64,000 nt of DNA from contig OZ244832.1 of assembly GCA_965220485.1 (NCBI GenBank), forward strand, positions 1,736,001 to 1,800,000, in the 5' to 3' direction. Position 1 is the first letter of the stretch. Each line of letters opens with the position of its first letter. Source of the stretch: Aldehydirespirator sp965220485 (lineage in GTDB: Bacteria > Actinomycetota > Acidimicrobiia > Acidimicrobiales > Aldehydirespiratoraceae). Shown here piece by piece: positions 42,618-51,946 of the stretch. The notes beneath the pieces were generated by a model. It had not been told where the DNA came from, did no database searches, and worked only from the letters and a program-made list of their open reading frames with translations. A program made the position numbers and the translations under genes.

Positions 42618-43259
42618 TCAGCTGATCGCCCTGATGGCGCTGCTGTTGTCGACCACATTGCGCGCTTCGATCACCTCGTCGATGATCCCGTACTCCTTGG
42701 CCTGCTCGGCGGTCATGACGAAGTCTCGGTCGGTGTCGGTGGCGATCTGTTCGAAGGGCTGGCCGGTGTGCGCCGACAGCACCCTCTCCAGCGACTCCTT
42801 CAGCCGTGCGACCTCGGTGGCGATTCGCTCGATGTCGCTGGCGTCGCCGTGCGCTCCCGCGTAGGGCTGGTGGATCAGGATCTTGGCGTGTGGGAGGGCC
42901 AGACGCTTGCCCTTGGATCCGGCCGCCAGCAGCACCGCAGCTGCCGACGCGGCCTGGCCGAAGCAGATGGTGCTGATGTCGGGCTTGATGTACTGCATCG
43001 TGTCGTAGATCGCGAACAGCGAGTTGATGTCTCCACCCGGACTGTTGATGTAGAGGTTGATGTCCTTGTCTGGATCCTCCGACTCAAGGTGCAGCAGCTG
43101 CGCGCAGATCAGATTCGCCACGACATCGTCTATGGGGGTGCCCAAGAAGACGATGTTCTCCTTGAGCAGCCGGCTGTACAGGTCGAAGGCGCGCTCGCCG
43201 CGGTTGGTCTGCTCCACCACGGTAGGCACCAGGTAGCTGCGAGGGCTGATGGGGCTCAT
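42618..43259 (-). CDS. clpP: ATP-dependent Clp protease proteolytic subunit
   Basis: 213 residues from ATG 43259. Catalytic serine in CFGQAASAAAVLLAAG and histidine in PHAKILIHQPYAG; INSPGGDINS forms the oxyanion region. A single clpP is seen here, although actinobacteria often have two, so another may lie elsewhere. The start overlaps the tig stop by 4 bp. Confidence 0.96.
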   Translation of the reverse strand: MSPISPRSYLVPTVVEQTNRGERAFDLYSRLLKENIVFLGTPIDDVVANLICAQLLHLESEDPDKDINLYINSPGGDINSLFAIYDTMQYIKPDISTICFGQAASAAAVLLAAGSKGKRLALPHAKILIHQPYAGAHGDASDIERIATEVARLKESLERVLSAHTGQPFEQIATDTDRDFVMTAEQAKEYGIIDEVIEARNVVDNSSAIRAIS

Positions 43260-44662
43260 GGGTCGTCCTGTGCTTGATCGGTGACTACATCCTGCGGGTT
43301 GGCGACGCCGTCGCCAACCTCGGTGGGCAGTCTCAGCAGATCGGGGTCGATGACCGCGCCCTCGGCATCCACCAGCTCGACGCGCTCGGTGATCCACTCC
43401 AGAGCGGCGCGCTTGGAGATCTCCGAACGCATGTCCGACAGCCGCCCGGAAGAAGCCAGAGCCTCGCGCAGCCGGGCCGCTTCAGCCACCGCGTCAACCT
43501 CGGCTCCTTTGCCAGCGACGAGAACAGCCCGCTGCAGCTCGGCGTCTAGGACCTTCTCGTCTGCCTCAAGCCCCTCGGCCGCGGCCACCGCCCGCAGCGC
43601 CAGGTCCAGCTTCACGCTGCGGTCGGCACTGAGCCTCACACCAGCCTCGAACTCGTCACGAGACTGGCCGATGGTGGCCAGGTAGTCAGCGAGCTCGTGT
43701 CCCTGCTGGGAGAGGTCCCTCGTCAGGCTCTCAAGTCGAGCGTCGACCTCGGACGAGACCATCGCTTCGGGGACCTCGTCGGTGACGAGAGCCGCGACGG
43801 CGTCCGCGATGCCCTCTCGCCGCACCGACTCCGCGTGCATCGCCCTGGCCCGTGCCTGTCCGGCCTCCAGCGCGGCGCGGAATTCCTCGACCGTGTCGAA
43901 CTCGGTGTTGGCCGCCACGAACTCGTCGTCAAGACCGGGAAGAACCGTCTCCTGGACCTCCTTGACCAGCACTCGGAAACTGAGCATGCGGTCCTCTTCA
44001 GGATCGGGATGCGATGCAGCGAACTCCAGGATGTCTCCGGGCGCGGCACCGCGGAGGTTCTCATCGATCTCGGGCACCACGGCGCCTGTGCCGAGCCGGT
44101 AGTCGTAGTCAGATGTCGTGAGACCGTCGATGGTCTCGCCGCCCAGGGTGCCGGTGATGTCGATCGTGAGATGATCCCCATCGACCGCAGCCCGACTCAC
44201 CGGCGACAGCTCCGCGAACTGCTGACGGAACCGGTCGATCTCGCCACCGATCTCCGCCTCGTCGACTACGGGGCTGGGAATCTCCACGCTCAGGGCGTCG
44301 TAGCCCGACACCAGAACGGCCGGGCGCACATCGACCACAGCGTCGAAGCAGACCGGCCCCGACTCCGAGCCCTCAATGACTTCGATGTGGGGCGCGTCGA
44401 TCACGTCGATGTCGTGCTCGACGACGGCGCGCGTGTAGTAGTCGGGCAGCGAGGCCCGCAGGGCCTCCACCCGGCCCGCCTGAGGTCCCAGCTGCGCCTC
44501 CAGCAGGCGTCGCGGGGCCCGCCCCGGGCGAAAGCCCGGAATCCTGACCTCGCGGGCGATGCGCTTGAAGGCCGCTTCGATCTCGGTCTCGAACTCTTGC
44601 TCGTCCAACTCGACTGTCAGCTTGACCCGGTTGTCGGTAAGAGTCTCCACGCTGGTGCGCAC
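43256..44662 (-). CDS. tig: trigger factor (ribosome-associated chaperone)
   Basis: 468 residues from GTG 44662 (VRTSVETLTDNRVKLTVELD); 15 further in-frame codons upstream are not family-like. Ribosome-binding loop region IPGFRPGRAPRRLLEAQLG, FKBP-type PPIase domain (DHLTIDITGTLGGETIDG, YRLGTGAVVPEIDENL) and a helical C-terminal chaperone domain. First gene of the tig-clpP-clpX-folC operon. Confidence 0.95.
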   Translation of the reverse strand: MRTSVETLTDNRVKLTVELDEQEFETEIEAAFKRIAREVRIPGFRPGRAPRRLLEAQLGPQAGRVEALRASLPDYYTRAVVEHDIDVIDAPHIEVIEGSESGPVCFDAVVDVRPAVLVSGYDALSVEIPSPVVDEAEIGGEIDRFRQQFAELSPVSRAAVDGDHLTIDITGTLGGETIDGLTTSDYDYRLGTGAVVPEIDENLRGAAPGDILEFAASHPDPEEDRMLSFRVLVKEVQETVLPGLDDEFVAANTEFDTVEEFRAALEAGQARARAMHAESVRREGIADAVAALVTDEVPEAMVSSEVDARLESLTRDLSQQGHELADYLATIGQSRDEFEAGVRLSADRSVKLDLALRAVAAAEGLEADEKVLDAELQRAVLVAGKGAEVDAVAEAARLREALASSGRLSDMRSEISKRAALEWITERVELVDAEGAVIDPDLLRLPTEVGDGVANPQDVVTDQAQDDP

Positions 44663-44767
44663 GGCAGCGAGTGTACCGGTGCGGTTCGGCAGCACTACCG
44701 AATGCACCGCCTCGGGCGAGTCCTGGGGTGCCGGGCCACGCCGGTGCTGTCGCCCGCCAGATGTGCT

Positions 44768-45023
44768 GGGGCGGCTCCCGGCGGCGGGCTCAGGCTCCCG
44801 CCCCAGCGGTCACTTGGCGCGGACTCGGGCTGGGGCGGCTCCCGGCGGCGGGCTCAGGCTCCCGCCCCAGCGGTCACTTGGCGCGGACTCGGGCTGGGGC
44901 GGCTCCCAGCGGCGGGCTCAGGCTCCCGCCCCAGCGGTCACTTGGCGCGGACTCGGGCTGGGGCGGCTCCCGGCGGCGGGCTCAGGCTCCCGCCCCAGCG
45001 GTCACTTGGCGCGGACTCGGGCT
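44768..45023 (-). repeat. 64-bp tandem repeat (four units) with strong hairpins between the surface-protein gene and tig
   Basis: Units start at 44768, 44832, 44896 and 44960 and are almost identical. On the minus strand each can pair CTGGGGCGG with CCGCCCCAG across a GC-rich loop. The last unit contains the final codons (RARVRAK) and stop of the SWM/SLH gene, so the array grew outward from the gene's 3' end. It could act as a serial terminator isolating tig, though there are no U-tracts. Confidence 0.85.
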
Positions 45024-48000
45024 CTGTCCAGGAAGGTGGCCATCTGCGCTCGGCTGACCGAGTCGTGGGGGCAGTACCGCAGCGGGCCGGTGGCGCAGCC
45101 CCTGATGATCCCCGCGGCGAACAGTGCGTCGATGTCGGCCCGGTGGACGCTGCCGGAGGTGTCGGCGAACCCCGCGGGCGCCGCCACGGCCAGCTCGAAC
45201 GCCCGGTTCAGGAAGCCCGCCATCTGCGCCCGCGTCACCGAGCCGTCGGCGCAGAACCGCGCCGGCGCCCGCGAGCACCCCTTGGTGACGCCCAGCTCGG
45301 CCAGGCGCTCCACATGGCGCGCCCACCACACGCCGGGATCCACATCCTCGAACCTCGACGACCTCACCGGCGCCGGATCGCGGCCGTCGATGACACGCAC
45401 CAGCCACACCGCCATCATCCAGCGCGGCAGCTCGTCGTCGGCGCAGAACCGCAGCGGTTCGCACAGCGTGCCGCTGAACACGCCCGCCTCCGCCAGAGCC
45501 CCCACCGAAGCGAAGTGCACATGACCCAAACCGATGTCGTCGAACGGCGCAACCCGGCCTCTGTCGGGCCGCTCCTTGCCAGCGCGGACTCGGGCTCTGT
45601 CCAGGAAGGTGGCCATCTGCGCTCGGCTGACCGAGTCGTGGGGGCAGTACCGCAGCGGGCCGGTGGCGCAGCCCCTGATGATCCCCGCGGCGAACAGTGC
45701 GTCGATGTCGGCCCGGTGGACGCTGCCGGAGGTGTCGGCGAACCCCGCGGGCGCCGCCACGGCCAGCTCGAACGCCCGGTTCAGGAAGCCCGCCATCTGC
45801 GCCCGCGTCACCGAGCCGTCGGCGCAGAACCGCGCCGGCGCCCGCGAGCACCCCTGGATGACGCCCAGCTCGGCCAGGCGCTCCACATGGCGCGCCCACC
45901 ACACGCCGGGATCCACATCCTCGAACCTCGACGACCTCACCGGCGCCGGATCGCGGCCGTCGATGACACGCACCAGCCACACCGCCATCATCCAGCGCGG
46001 CAGCTCGTCGTCGGCGCAGAACCGCAGCGGTTCGCACAGCGTGCCGCTGAACACGCCCGCCTCCGCCAGAGCCCCCACCGAGGCGAAGTGCACATGACCC
46101 AAACCGATGTCGTCGAACATCACCCTGACGGGCGCCACCCCTGCAGGGGGAGCAGCAGGCGGAGGAGCAACCGAGCCTCCGCCTCCGCGACTAGGCGGCG
46201 GAGTCACCGCGTCCGGCGGCGGAGTCACGGCGTCCGGCGGCGGAATCGGCGGGCCGGGGGAATCAGGCGGCCTGTTCACCACCGCCTGGTCCGTGAACGC
46301 GTCGACCTTCGGGCGCGGAGCCGCGTCGGCGGTCAGCGCTACCGCGACCGCACCCGTTTGGGCGGCTTCCTTCGAGTACGAGACCGTGACCGTGACGCCC
46401 GCGGCCACCGCCGACTCCAGCGTCAAGGTCACCTCAACACCAGAGACGGCCACCGCCGACACCGCCACCGCCGTGCCGTCCGCCTTCACCGTGAACTGCG
46501 ACGGGTGCGGCGCACCACTAAACAGGCCCGCTTCCACACCAACGTCGAAGGTCAGCACCAGCGTCGCGCCGCTCACCGTCGCCGACTCCAGCACGGGCGG
46601 AGTGCGGTTGGTCGCCGTTCGGCCCGAGAACTCGGCCACCTCCCGGTTGGGCCCGGCCGCGGCCCGCAGCCGCCTCGCGGTCTCGCCCGCCCCGGCACTG
46701 TGGCCGTACGCGACGCCGACAACCTGGCCAGCGGCCACCGGCGACGCCAGCGTCAAGGTCACCTCGACACCAGAGACGGCCACAGCCGACACCGAAAGCG
46801 AGTCACGGCCGATCCGCACCCCGAACTGCGACGCGAGCGGCCGGTAGGCCGCCGACTCGTCAAGCGAGGCGTCGAAGACGATCACGACCTCGCCGGCGTT
46901 CACCGACACGGACCGCACCCGGGGCGGCGTATTGTTGGTCACCGCCCTGTCAGCGAAGTCCTCCACATCCGCTTCGTTGATGCCCCGCAGCCGCACCAGC
47001 GTCACGCCCGAGTCGGCTTCGGTTTGCGAGTACGACACCGTGACCGTGTCGCTGATGGCCACCGGGCTCCGCAGCGTCAAGGTCACCGTCGAGCCCGCGA
47101 CGGCCACGCCGCCGGACGTGAGCGGGCGCTCGGCGGACTCGGTGGCGCCCTCGGGGGTCACCTTCACCGTGAACTGCGAATGGTGCGGCACCCTGCCGCC
47201 GTCCAAGCCGGAGTTGAAGACCAGCATCAGCTCAGCACCGTCCACCGACGCCGACGACGCCGACGGCGCCGACGGCGCCCGTCCCGTCGTGTTCACCACC
47301 GCCTGGTCCGTGAACGCGTCGACCTTCGGGCGCGGAGCCGCGTCGGCGGTCAGCGCTACCGCGACCGCGCCCGTTTGGGCGGCTTCCTTCGAGTACGAGA
47401 CCGTGACCGTGACGCCCGCGGCCACCGCCGACTCCAGCGTCAAGGTCACCTCAACACCAGAGACGGCCACCGCCGACACCGCCACCGCCGTGCCGTCCGC
47501 CTTCACCGTGAACTGCGACGGGTGCGGCGCACCACTAAACAGGCCCGCTTCCACACCAACGTCGAAGGTCAGCACCAGCGTCGCGCCGCTCACCGTCGCC
47601 GACTCCAGCACGGGCGGAGTGCGGTTGGTCGCCGTTCGGCCCGAGAACTCGGCCACCTCCCGGTTGGGCCCGGCCGCGGCCCGCAGCCGCCTCGCGGTCT
47701 CGCCCGCCCCGGCACTGTGGCCGTACGCGACGCCGACAACCTGGCCAGCGGCCACCGGCGACGCCAGCGTCAAGGTCACCTCGACACCAGAGACGGCCAC
47801 AGCCGACACCGAAAGCGAGTCACGGCCGATCCGCACCCCGAACTGCGACGCGAGCGGCCGGTAGGCCGCCGACTCGTCAAGCGAGGCGTCGAAGACGATC
47901 ACGACCTCGCCGGCGTTCACCGACACGGACCGCACCCGGGGCGGCGTATTGTTGGTCACCGCCCTGTCAGCGAAGTCCTCCACATCGTGGGAGGGCTCCT

Positions 48001-51000
48001 CCATGGACCGCAACCGAGCCAGCGTCACGCCCGAGTCGGCTTCGGTTTGCGAGTACGACACCGTGACCGTGTCGCTGATGGCCACCGGGCTCCGCAGCGT
48101 CAAGGTCACCGTCGAGCCCGCGACGGCCACACCGCCGGACGTGAGCGGGCGCTCGGCGGACTCGGTGGCGCCCTCGGGGGTCACCTTCACCGTGAACTGC
48201 GAATGGTGCGGCACCCTGCCGCCGTCCAAGCCGGAGTTGAAGACCAGCATCAGCTCGGCGCCGTCCACCGACGCCGACGACACCGACGGCGCCAGTCCCG
48301 TCGTGTTCACCACCTCCTTGTCCGTGAACGCGTCGACCTCTAGATTCCCCTCCGCCGAACTCCGCAGCAGCACCGCCGTCGCGCCGACCGCGGTCTTCGA
48401 GTACGACAGCGTCACCGTCTCGTCCTTCAGCACCGGCGGCGCCAGCGTCAGCGTCACCTTCGAGCCCGAGACCACGACCGCCGTCACGTTGACGGTCTCC
48501 GCCGCGGCGCCCACGCCGACGGGCGTCCTCTTCACCCTGAACTGCGACTTGTCGGGCACCATATTCATATTCCGGTCGAGCTCCGCGTCGAACACCAGCA
48601 CCAGGCTCGTGCCGTTCACCCTTGCCGACGACACCTTCGGCGGCGACGGCGTCGTGTTCTGCACCGAGAAGGACTCGAATGGGTTCACATTCCTTCCACT
48701 CGTGCCGCGCAGTGGCTTCACCATCTCGTCCGCGTCCGGCTCGTCCGAATAGTCGATCTTCACGGAATCGCCCCCGGCCACCGCCTGCGCCAGCGTCAGA
48801 GTCACCGTGGAGCCCGAGACGGCCACCCCGCCGTCCGCTACCCGAATACTGTCTAACTGCCCGATGAGGTCCTGCGTGCTCGCTCGAAACTGCGACGGGA
48901 GCGGCTGATACTCCGACCCATCATCGAGCGGGTTGTCGAAGGCCAGCGTCACCGTCTTGAATCTCACTGTACCCGACTCCGGCGCAGGCGGCGTGTTGTT
49001 GGTCACCGCCCGGTCATCGAACGGGCCCACCGCTGGGTGCGGCGCCACGCCGGCCCGCAGCAGCCTCGGCGTCTCGCCGGTGTCCGCGGTGTGGGAGTAG
49101 GCCACCGTGACCCCGTCGTCCTCCCTGATCCGCGCTTGCCCCTCCAGCGTCTCCAGCGTCAGAGTCACCTTGAGACCGTCGACGACCACCCCGTTCTCGG
49201 ACTGCGCCAGGTCCCACGGCACCACCGGCACCGCCGACGGCTGGCCGCCGGGCGGCGTCACCGTCACCGTGAACTGCGACCAGTAGGGCACATAGGGCCC
49301 AGCCGAGACGAGCGCCGCGTCGAAGACCAGTTCCACCGTGCTGGCGTTCACCGACGCCGACACGAACACTGGCGGCGTCGCGTTGTCTACGGAGACGCTG
49401 AAGGTTTCCACCAGCGGGTTCGGAGACTCGCGGCCCCGCAGCGGGCTAGCCGAGGGCTTGAGGTAGGCCACTAACACCGAATCCGAATAACTCGCGACCA
49501 CCGGCTGCGCCAGCGTCAAGACCACCGTGGCGCCGGAGACGTTCACGGCGGACACGGTCACCGTTTCGCGGCTACCGTCGAGCGTGTATTGCACCGTGAA
49601 CTGCGCCGCGTCCGGCCGATGGGCGGCCGCTTCGTCGAGCGGCGCGTCGAAGACGATCTCCAGCCTGTCGCCGATCACCGTCGCCGACTCCGTTCCCGGC
49701 ACTAGTCCCGTCCTGTTTATCACCGTTGTTGTGTCGCCGAACATCACCAGCCCGCCGCGGGCGCCGCGTAGCGTCTCCGCCTCGACTGGCGGTTCGCCCA
49801 CTGCGGGGTCGGGGGCGGTCTGCGAGTACGTCAGCGTCACCGTCTCGTCCTTCAGCACCGCCGAGGCCAGCGTCAGAGTCACCCTCTGGCCCGACACCGC
49901 GACCGCGGCCACGTCCCGCGCCGTGGCCGTGGCACCCGCGGCGGTGCCGGTCACCTTCACCGCGAACTGCGTCTTGTGCGGTACTCTGGCCCCGTCGAGC
50001 GACCCGCTGAAGGTCAGCACCAGCCTGTCGCCGTAGACGAACGCGGTGCGGAGCCCCGGCGGATCCGGCGTGCCGTTGATCACCTCCCGCTGGGTGTACT
50101 CGCCCACCGCGGCCCCGTTGGCGCCCCGCAGCCGCACCGGCGTGGACCCGGTGGACGCATCGGTGTGGGAGTACGACACTGTCACGATGTCGCCCTTGCC
50201 CACGGGCTGGCGCAGCACCAGCGTCACCTCGCGGCTCGTGACCCGCACCCCGTCCTCGTCGGCCACAAGCACCGTGTTCGTCGTGCCGCCGGAGGTCACC
50301 AACACCGTGAACTGCGGCCACGTCGGCGCATGGTCCTTGTCGGTGTCCAGCTCGCCGTCGTGGAGCAGCGTCACCACATCGTCCAGCACCGTCGCCGACA
50401 CGAGCCTCACGGGATCGGGCGTGATGTTGGTAACCGGCAGACGCTGAAACCCGGCCACCGGCGAACCGTTGGCACCGCTGAGAGTGGCACTGCTGAGAGG
50501 CACCGTCTGTGGGTACCGGTCATAGGTGAGATGGACGGCGTAGCCCTTGTCCACGGGCCGGCTCAGCGTCAGCGTCACCGTGCGACCCTCGACACTGACC
50601 GCGCCGGACACCCCCACGCTCACCGCGTCGGCGGCGCCGACGGGGGCCACCGTCGCCTTGAACTGCGCCCCCCGCGGCACACGGCCGGTGTCCAAGTCGG
50701 CGTCGAATACGATCTCCAGCCTGTCGCCACTCACCGTCGCCGACATGACGTTCGGAGGCTCGGGCGTGGTGTTGGTCAAACCAATCCCGCTGAACTCGCC
50801 CACCTTCGCGCCGTTGGCACCGAGCAGCAGCGTCACCGGCGAACCGCCGGTGCCGGTGGACGTCTTAGATTGGGAGTAGGCCACCTTCACCGCGTCGCCT
50901 TTGTCCACGGGCCAGCGCAGCGTCAGCGTCACCGTGGAGCCGGAGACGGCCACCCCGTCCTGGGCCACGTGAATCTGCCGCGCGCTGTCGCTGAGTGGGG

Positions 51001-51229
51001 GGGTGGCGTTCACGGTGAACTGGGGCCACGCCGGCACTGTTGTCTCGTCGAGCGGGCCATCGAAGACCAGCGTGACCGTGTCGCCGGCCACCGTCGACGA
51101 GAACACCTCCAGTTCCGGCGGCGCCGGGGGGCCGTCCTGCGCCGCGGCGGGGCCAATCGGGAGTTGCAGGACCGACGCCACCAGAGCCATGACCAGAACG
51201 AGCCGGGCCAACGGCAACCGGAATCTCAC
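45002..51229 (-). CDS. giant SWM-repeat / SLH-domain surface protein
   Basis: ~2,075 residues from GTG 51229 (VRFRLPLARLVLVMALVASV), a signal peptide ending near PIGPAAAQ. Fourteen ~100-residue SWM (SwmB-type) repeats follow, each like TLVLTFDAELDxxxVPxxSQF ... VSGxxVTLTL ... VAYSQT ... VTNNTPP. After a Pro-rich linker (PPPDAVTPPPDAVTPPP) come two near-identical 191-residue blocks of three SLH-like repeats (FADTSGSVHRADIDALFAAG, GCSRAPARFCADGSVTRAQM) that probably anchor the protein to the wall. Repeats 9-11 and 12-14 are almost identical (about 1,017 bp offset). An adhesin or S-layer-like role is inferred. The start is uncertain because a G tract lies just upstream. Confidence 0.88.
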   Translation of the reverse strand: MRFRLPLARLVLVMALVASVLQLPIGPAAAQDGPPAPPELEVFSSTVAGDTVTLVFDGPLDETTVPAWPQFTVNATPPLSDSARQIHVAQDGVAVSGSTVTLTLRWPVDKGDAVKVAYSQSKTSTGTGGSPVTLLLGANGAKVGEFSGIGLTNTTPEPPNVMSATVSGDRLEIVFDADLDTGRVPRGAQFKATVAPVGAADAVSVGVSGAVSVEGRTVTLTLSRPVDKGYAVHLTYDRYPQTVPLSSATLSGANGSPVAGFQRLPVTNITPDPVRLVSATVLDDVVTLLHDGELDTDKDHAPTWPQFTVLVTSGGTTNTVLVADEDGVRVTSREVTLVLRQPVGKGDIVTVSYSHTDASTGSTPVRLRGANGAAVGEYTQREVINGTPDPPGLRTAFVYGDRLVLTFSGSLDGARVPHKTQFAVKVTGTAAGATATARDVAAVAVSGQRVTLTLASAVLKDETVTLTYSQTAPDPAVGEPPVEAETLRGARGGLVMFGDTTTVINRTGLVPGTESATVIGDRLEIVFDAPLDEAAAHRPDAAQFTVQYTLDGSRETVTVSAVNVSGATVVLTLAQPVVASYSDSVLVAYLKPSASPLRGRESPNPLVETFSVSVDNATPPVFVSASVNASTVELVFDAALVSAGPYVPYWSQFTVTVTPPGGQPSAVPVVPWDLAQSENGVVVDGLKVTLTLETLEGQARIREDDGVTVAYSHTADTGETPRLLRAGVAPHPAVGPFDDRAVTNNTPPAPESGTVRFKTVTLAFDNPLDDGSEYQPLPSQFRASTQDLIGQLDSIRVADGGVAVSGSTVTLTLAQAVAGGDSVKIDYSDEPDADEMVKPLRGTSGRNVNPFESFSVQNTTPSPPKVSSARVNGTSLVLVFDAELDRNMNMVPDKSQFRVKRTPVGVGAAAETVNVTAVVVSGSKVTLTLAPPVLKDETVTLSYSKTAVGATAVLLRSSAEGNLEVDAFTDKEVVNTTGLAPSVSSASVDGAELMLVFNSGLDGGRVPHHSQFTVKVTPEGATESAERPLTSGGVAVAGSTVTLTLRSPVAISDTVTVSYSQTEADSGVTLARLRSMEEPSHDVEDFADRAVTNNTPPRVRSVSVNAGEVVIVFDASLDESAAYRPLASQFGVRIGRDSLSVSAVAVSGVEVTLTLASPVAAGQVVGVAYGHSAGAGETARRLRAAAGPNREVAEFSGRTATNRTPPVLESATVSGATLVLTFDVGVEAGLFSGAPHPSQFTVKADGTAVAVSAVAVSGVEVTLTLESAVAAGVTVTVSYSKEAAQTGAVAVALTADAAPRPKVDAFTDQAVVNTTGRAPSAPSASSASVDGAELMLVFNSGLDGGRVPHHSQFTVKVTPEGATESAERPLTSGGVAVAGSTVTLTLRSPVAISDTVTVSYSQTEADSGVTLVRLRGINEADVEDFADRAVTNNTPPRVRSVSVNAGEVVIVFDASLDESAAYRPLASQFGVRIGRDSLSVSAVAVSGVEVTLTLASPVAAGQVVGVAYGHSAGAGETARRLRAAAGPNREVAEFSGRTATNRTPPVLESATVSGATLVLTFDVGVEAGLFSGAPHPSQFTVKADGTAVAVSAVAVSGVEVTLTLESAVAAGVTVTVSYSKEAAQTGAVAVALTADAAPRPKVDAFTDQAVVNRPPDSPGPPIPPPDAVTPPPDAVTPPPSRGGGGSVAPPPAAPPAGVAPVRVMFDDIGLGHVHFASVGALAEAGVFSGTLCEPLRFCADDELPRWMMAVWLVRVIDGRDPAPVRSSRFEDVDPGVWWARHVERLAELGVIQGCSRAPARFCADGSVTRAQMAGFLNRAFELAVAAPAGFADTSGSVHRADIDALFAAGIIRGCATGPLRYCPHDSVSRAQMATFLDRARVRAGKERPDRGRVAPFDDIGLGHVHFASVGALAEAGVFSGTLCEPLRFCADDELPRWMMAVWLVRVIDGRDPAPVRSSRFEDVDPGVWWARHVERLAELGVTKGCSRAPARFCADGSVTRAQMAGFLNRAFELAVAAPAGFADTSGSVHRADIDALFAAGIIRGCATGPLRYCPHDSVSRAQMATFLDRARVRAK
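45028..46115 (-). repeat. 573-bp tandem duplication of the SLH block
   Basis: The segment at 45028-45541 recurs at 45601-46115 with only a few differences (for example the codons giving GVTKGCS versus GVIQGCS). 573 bp is 191 codons, so the copy number of the anchoring module can change without frame loss. Confidence 0.9.
46274..48285 (-). repeat. ~1-kb tandem duplication inside the surface-protein gene
   Basis: 46274-47260 and 47291-48285 are nearly identical, offset 1,017 bp and then 1,023 bp after a two-codon difference near 46975/47995. Each copy encodes three SWM repeats and frame is maintained. Confidence 0.9.
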
Positions 51230-51265
51230 GAGACCCCGAACCACCGGAACGGGTCTACGGGGCAG

Positions 51266-51279
51266 CCCCCCCCCCCCCC
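51266..51279 (-). promoter_or_regulatory. 14-nt G tract upstream of the surface-protein start (candidate phase-variation switch)
   Basis: Fourteen consecutive Cs on the plus strand (Gs on the coding strand) lie 37-50 bases before the GTG at 51229. Slippage would change promoter or leader spacing. If translation began further upstream in the open frame that spans the tract, slippage would switch the frame itself. It is by far the longest homopolymer in the window. Confidence 0.6.
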
Positions 51280-51559
51280 GACGGCGGCTGGGCAAGCGCG
51301 GCCGAGACGCGGCGTCACGAATGAGTTCCCAGCGGGCTTGCCTCGCTGTGGGACGGGGTGCGCTGCGACCGAAGGCAGCCGAGGATTGTGTTCCAAGGGT
51401 CGTGCTCCTTGAGTGCCGGACGCCATTCGGTCCCGCGGAGTGTAGGTCCTGCGGCGAGCCCGCGCCAGGGCAGCACGGATTTCTTGCCGAACCAATCCCG
51501 CGGCGAGCTTCGCCACGCGCCGGTCGCCCGGCCTCAAACAAACCAACCTGACCCCGCGC
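51280..51559. other. intergenic region upstream of the surface-protein gene
   Basis: About 280 bp between the G tract and the tRNA promoter. It is open on the minus strand up to 51541 but the composition (Arg/Pro/Ser-rich, no family match) does not look coding. It should contain the promoter of the surface-protein gene; no clear element was identified. Confidence 0.35.
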
Positions 51560-51588
51560 TTGACATGGAAGCTCAGCTAGCGTGATGG
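51560..51588 (+). promoter_or_regulatory. candidate tRNA-Gly promoter
   Basis: A perfect -35 hexamer TTGACA at 51560-51565 is followed after 17 bases by TGATGG as a weak -10 candidate, ending 5 bases before the tRNA 5' end. The -35 position and spacing fit a tRNA promoter; the -10 is poor. Confidence 0.4.
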
Positions 51589-51593
51589 GTTGC

Positions 51594-51665
51594 GCGGGCG
51601 TAGTTCAACGGTCAGAACCTCAGCCTTCCAAGCTGATGATGCCGGTTCGATTCCGGTCGCCCGCT
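51594..51665 (+). tRNA. tRNA-Gly (anticodon TCC)
   Basis: 72 nt with acceptor stem GCGGGCG pairing CGCCCGC and discriminator T, D-arm AGTTCAACGGTCAGAAC, anticodon stem TCAGC/GCTGA around the loop CTTCCAA (anticodon TCC, reading GGA/GGG) and T-arm CCGGTTCGATTCCGG. The CCA is not encoded. A dispersed repeat element starts 32 bases downstream. Confidence 0.95.
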
Positions 51666-51697
51666 CAAGCGCCCGACTACCGGGAAGCGCGTGCCTG

Positions 51698-51797
51698 GAG
51701 GCCGAGCGGATAGGGAACAGTCCATGAGGATCTTCGCGAGGCACCGAGCGAGGCCGTGGCCCGAGCGGCCCGTGAGCGCAGCGAACAAGAGCGCGAG
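51698..51797 (+). repeat. dispersed element, copy behind tRNA-Gly
   Basis: Full-length copy starting GAGGCCGAGCGGATAGG and ending CAAGAGCGCGAG, sense orientation relative to the tRNA. Confidence 0.8.
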
Positions 51798-51845
51798 ACC
51801 ACACGCTTCATCGCCAGGCCCTGCCACCTGTCCGCGGAGCCTGCC

Positions 51846-51941
51846 ATGACCGAGTCGCTGCTCGAACGCTCGGCCCGCTACATCGACGGGTCCGCCCGCT
51901 CCTCCGAAGACGTGTTCCAGCCCCGACAGGCGCCAGGCTGA
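51846..51941 (+). other. 31-codon open frame just before the methyltransferase
   Basis: ATG 51846 to TGA 51941 (MTESLLERSARYIDGSARSS ...), ending 5 bases before the methyltransferase GTG. It could be a leader peptide or the N-terminal stump of a lost gene. No ribosome site stands out. Confidence 0.25.
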
Positions 51942-51946
51942 CCGCG

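Noticed and set aside
43697..48343. Very long plus-strand open frame (~1,550 codons) opposite tig and the surface-protein gene
   Set aside because: It is an antisense shadow caused by high GC and repeats; its Arg/His-rich product has no family features, and the minus strand has clear tig and SWM/SLH genes.
51230..51541. Longer N-terminus for the SWM/SLH protein
   Set aside because: The upstream frame encodes no signal or domain and crosses a G homopolymer; a good signal peptide starts at 51229. Kept only as a possible phase-variation route.
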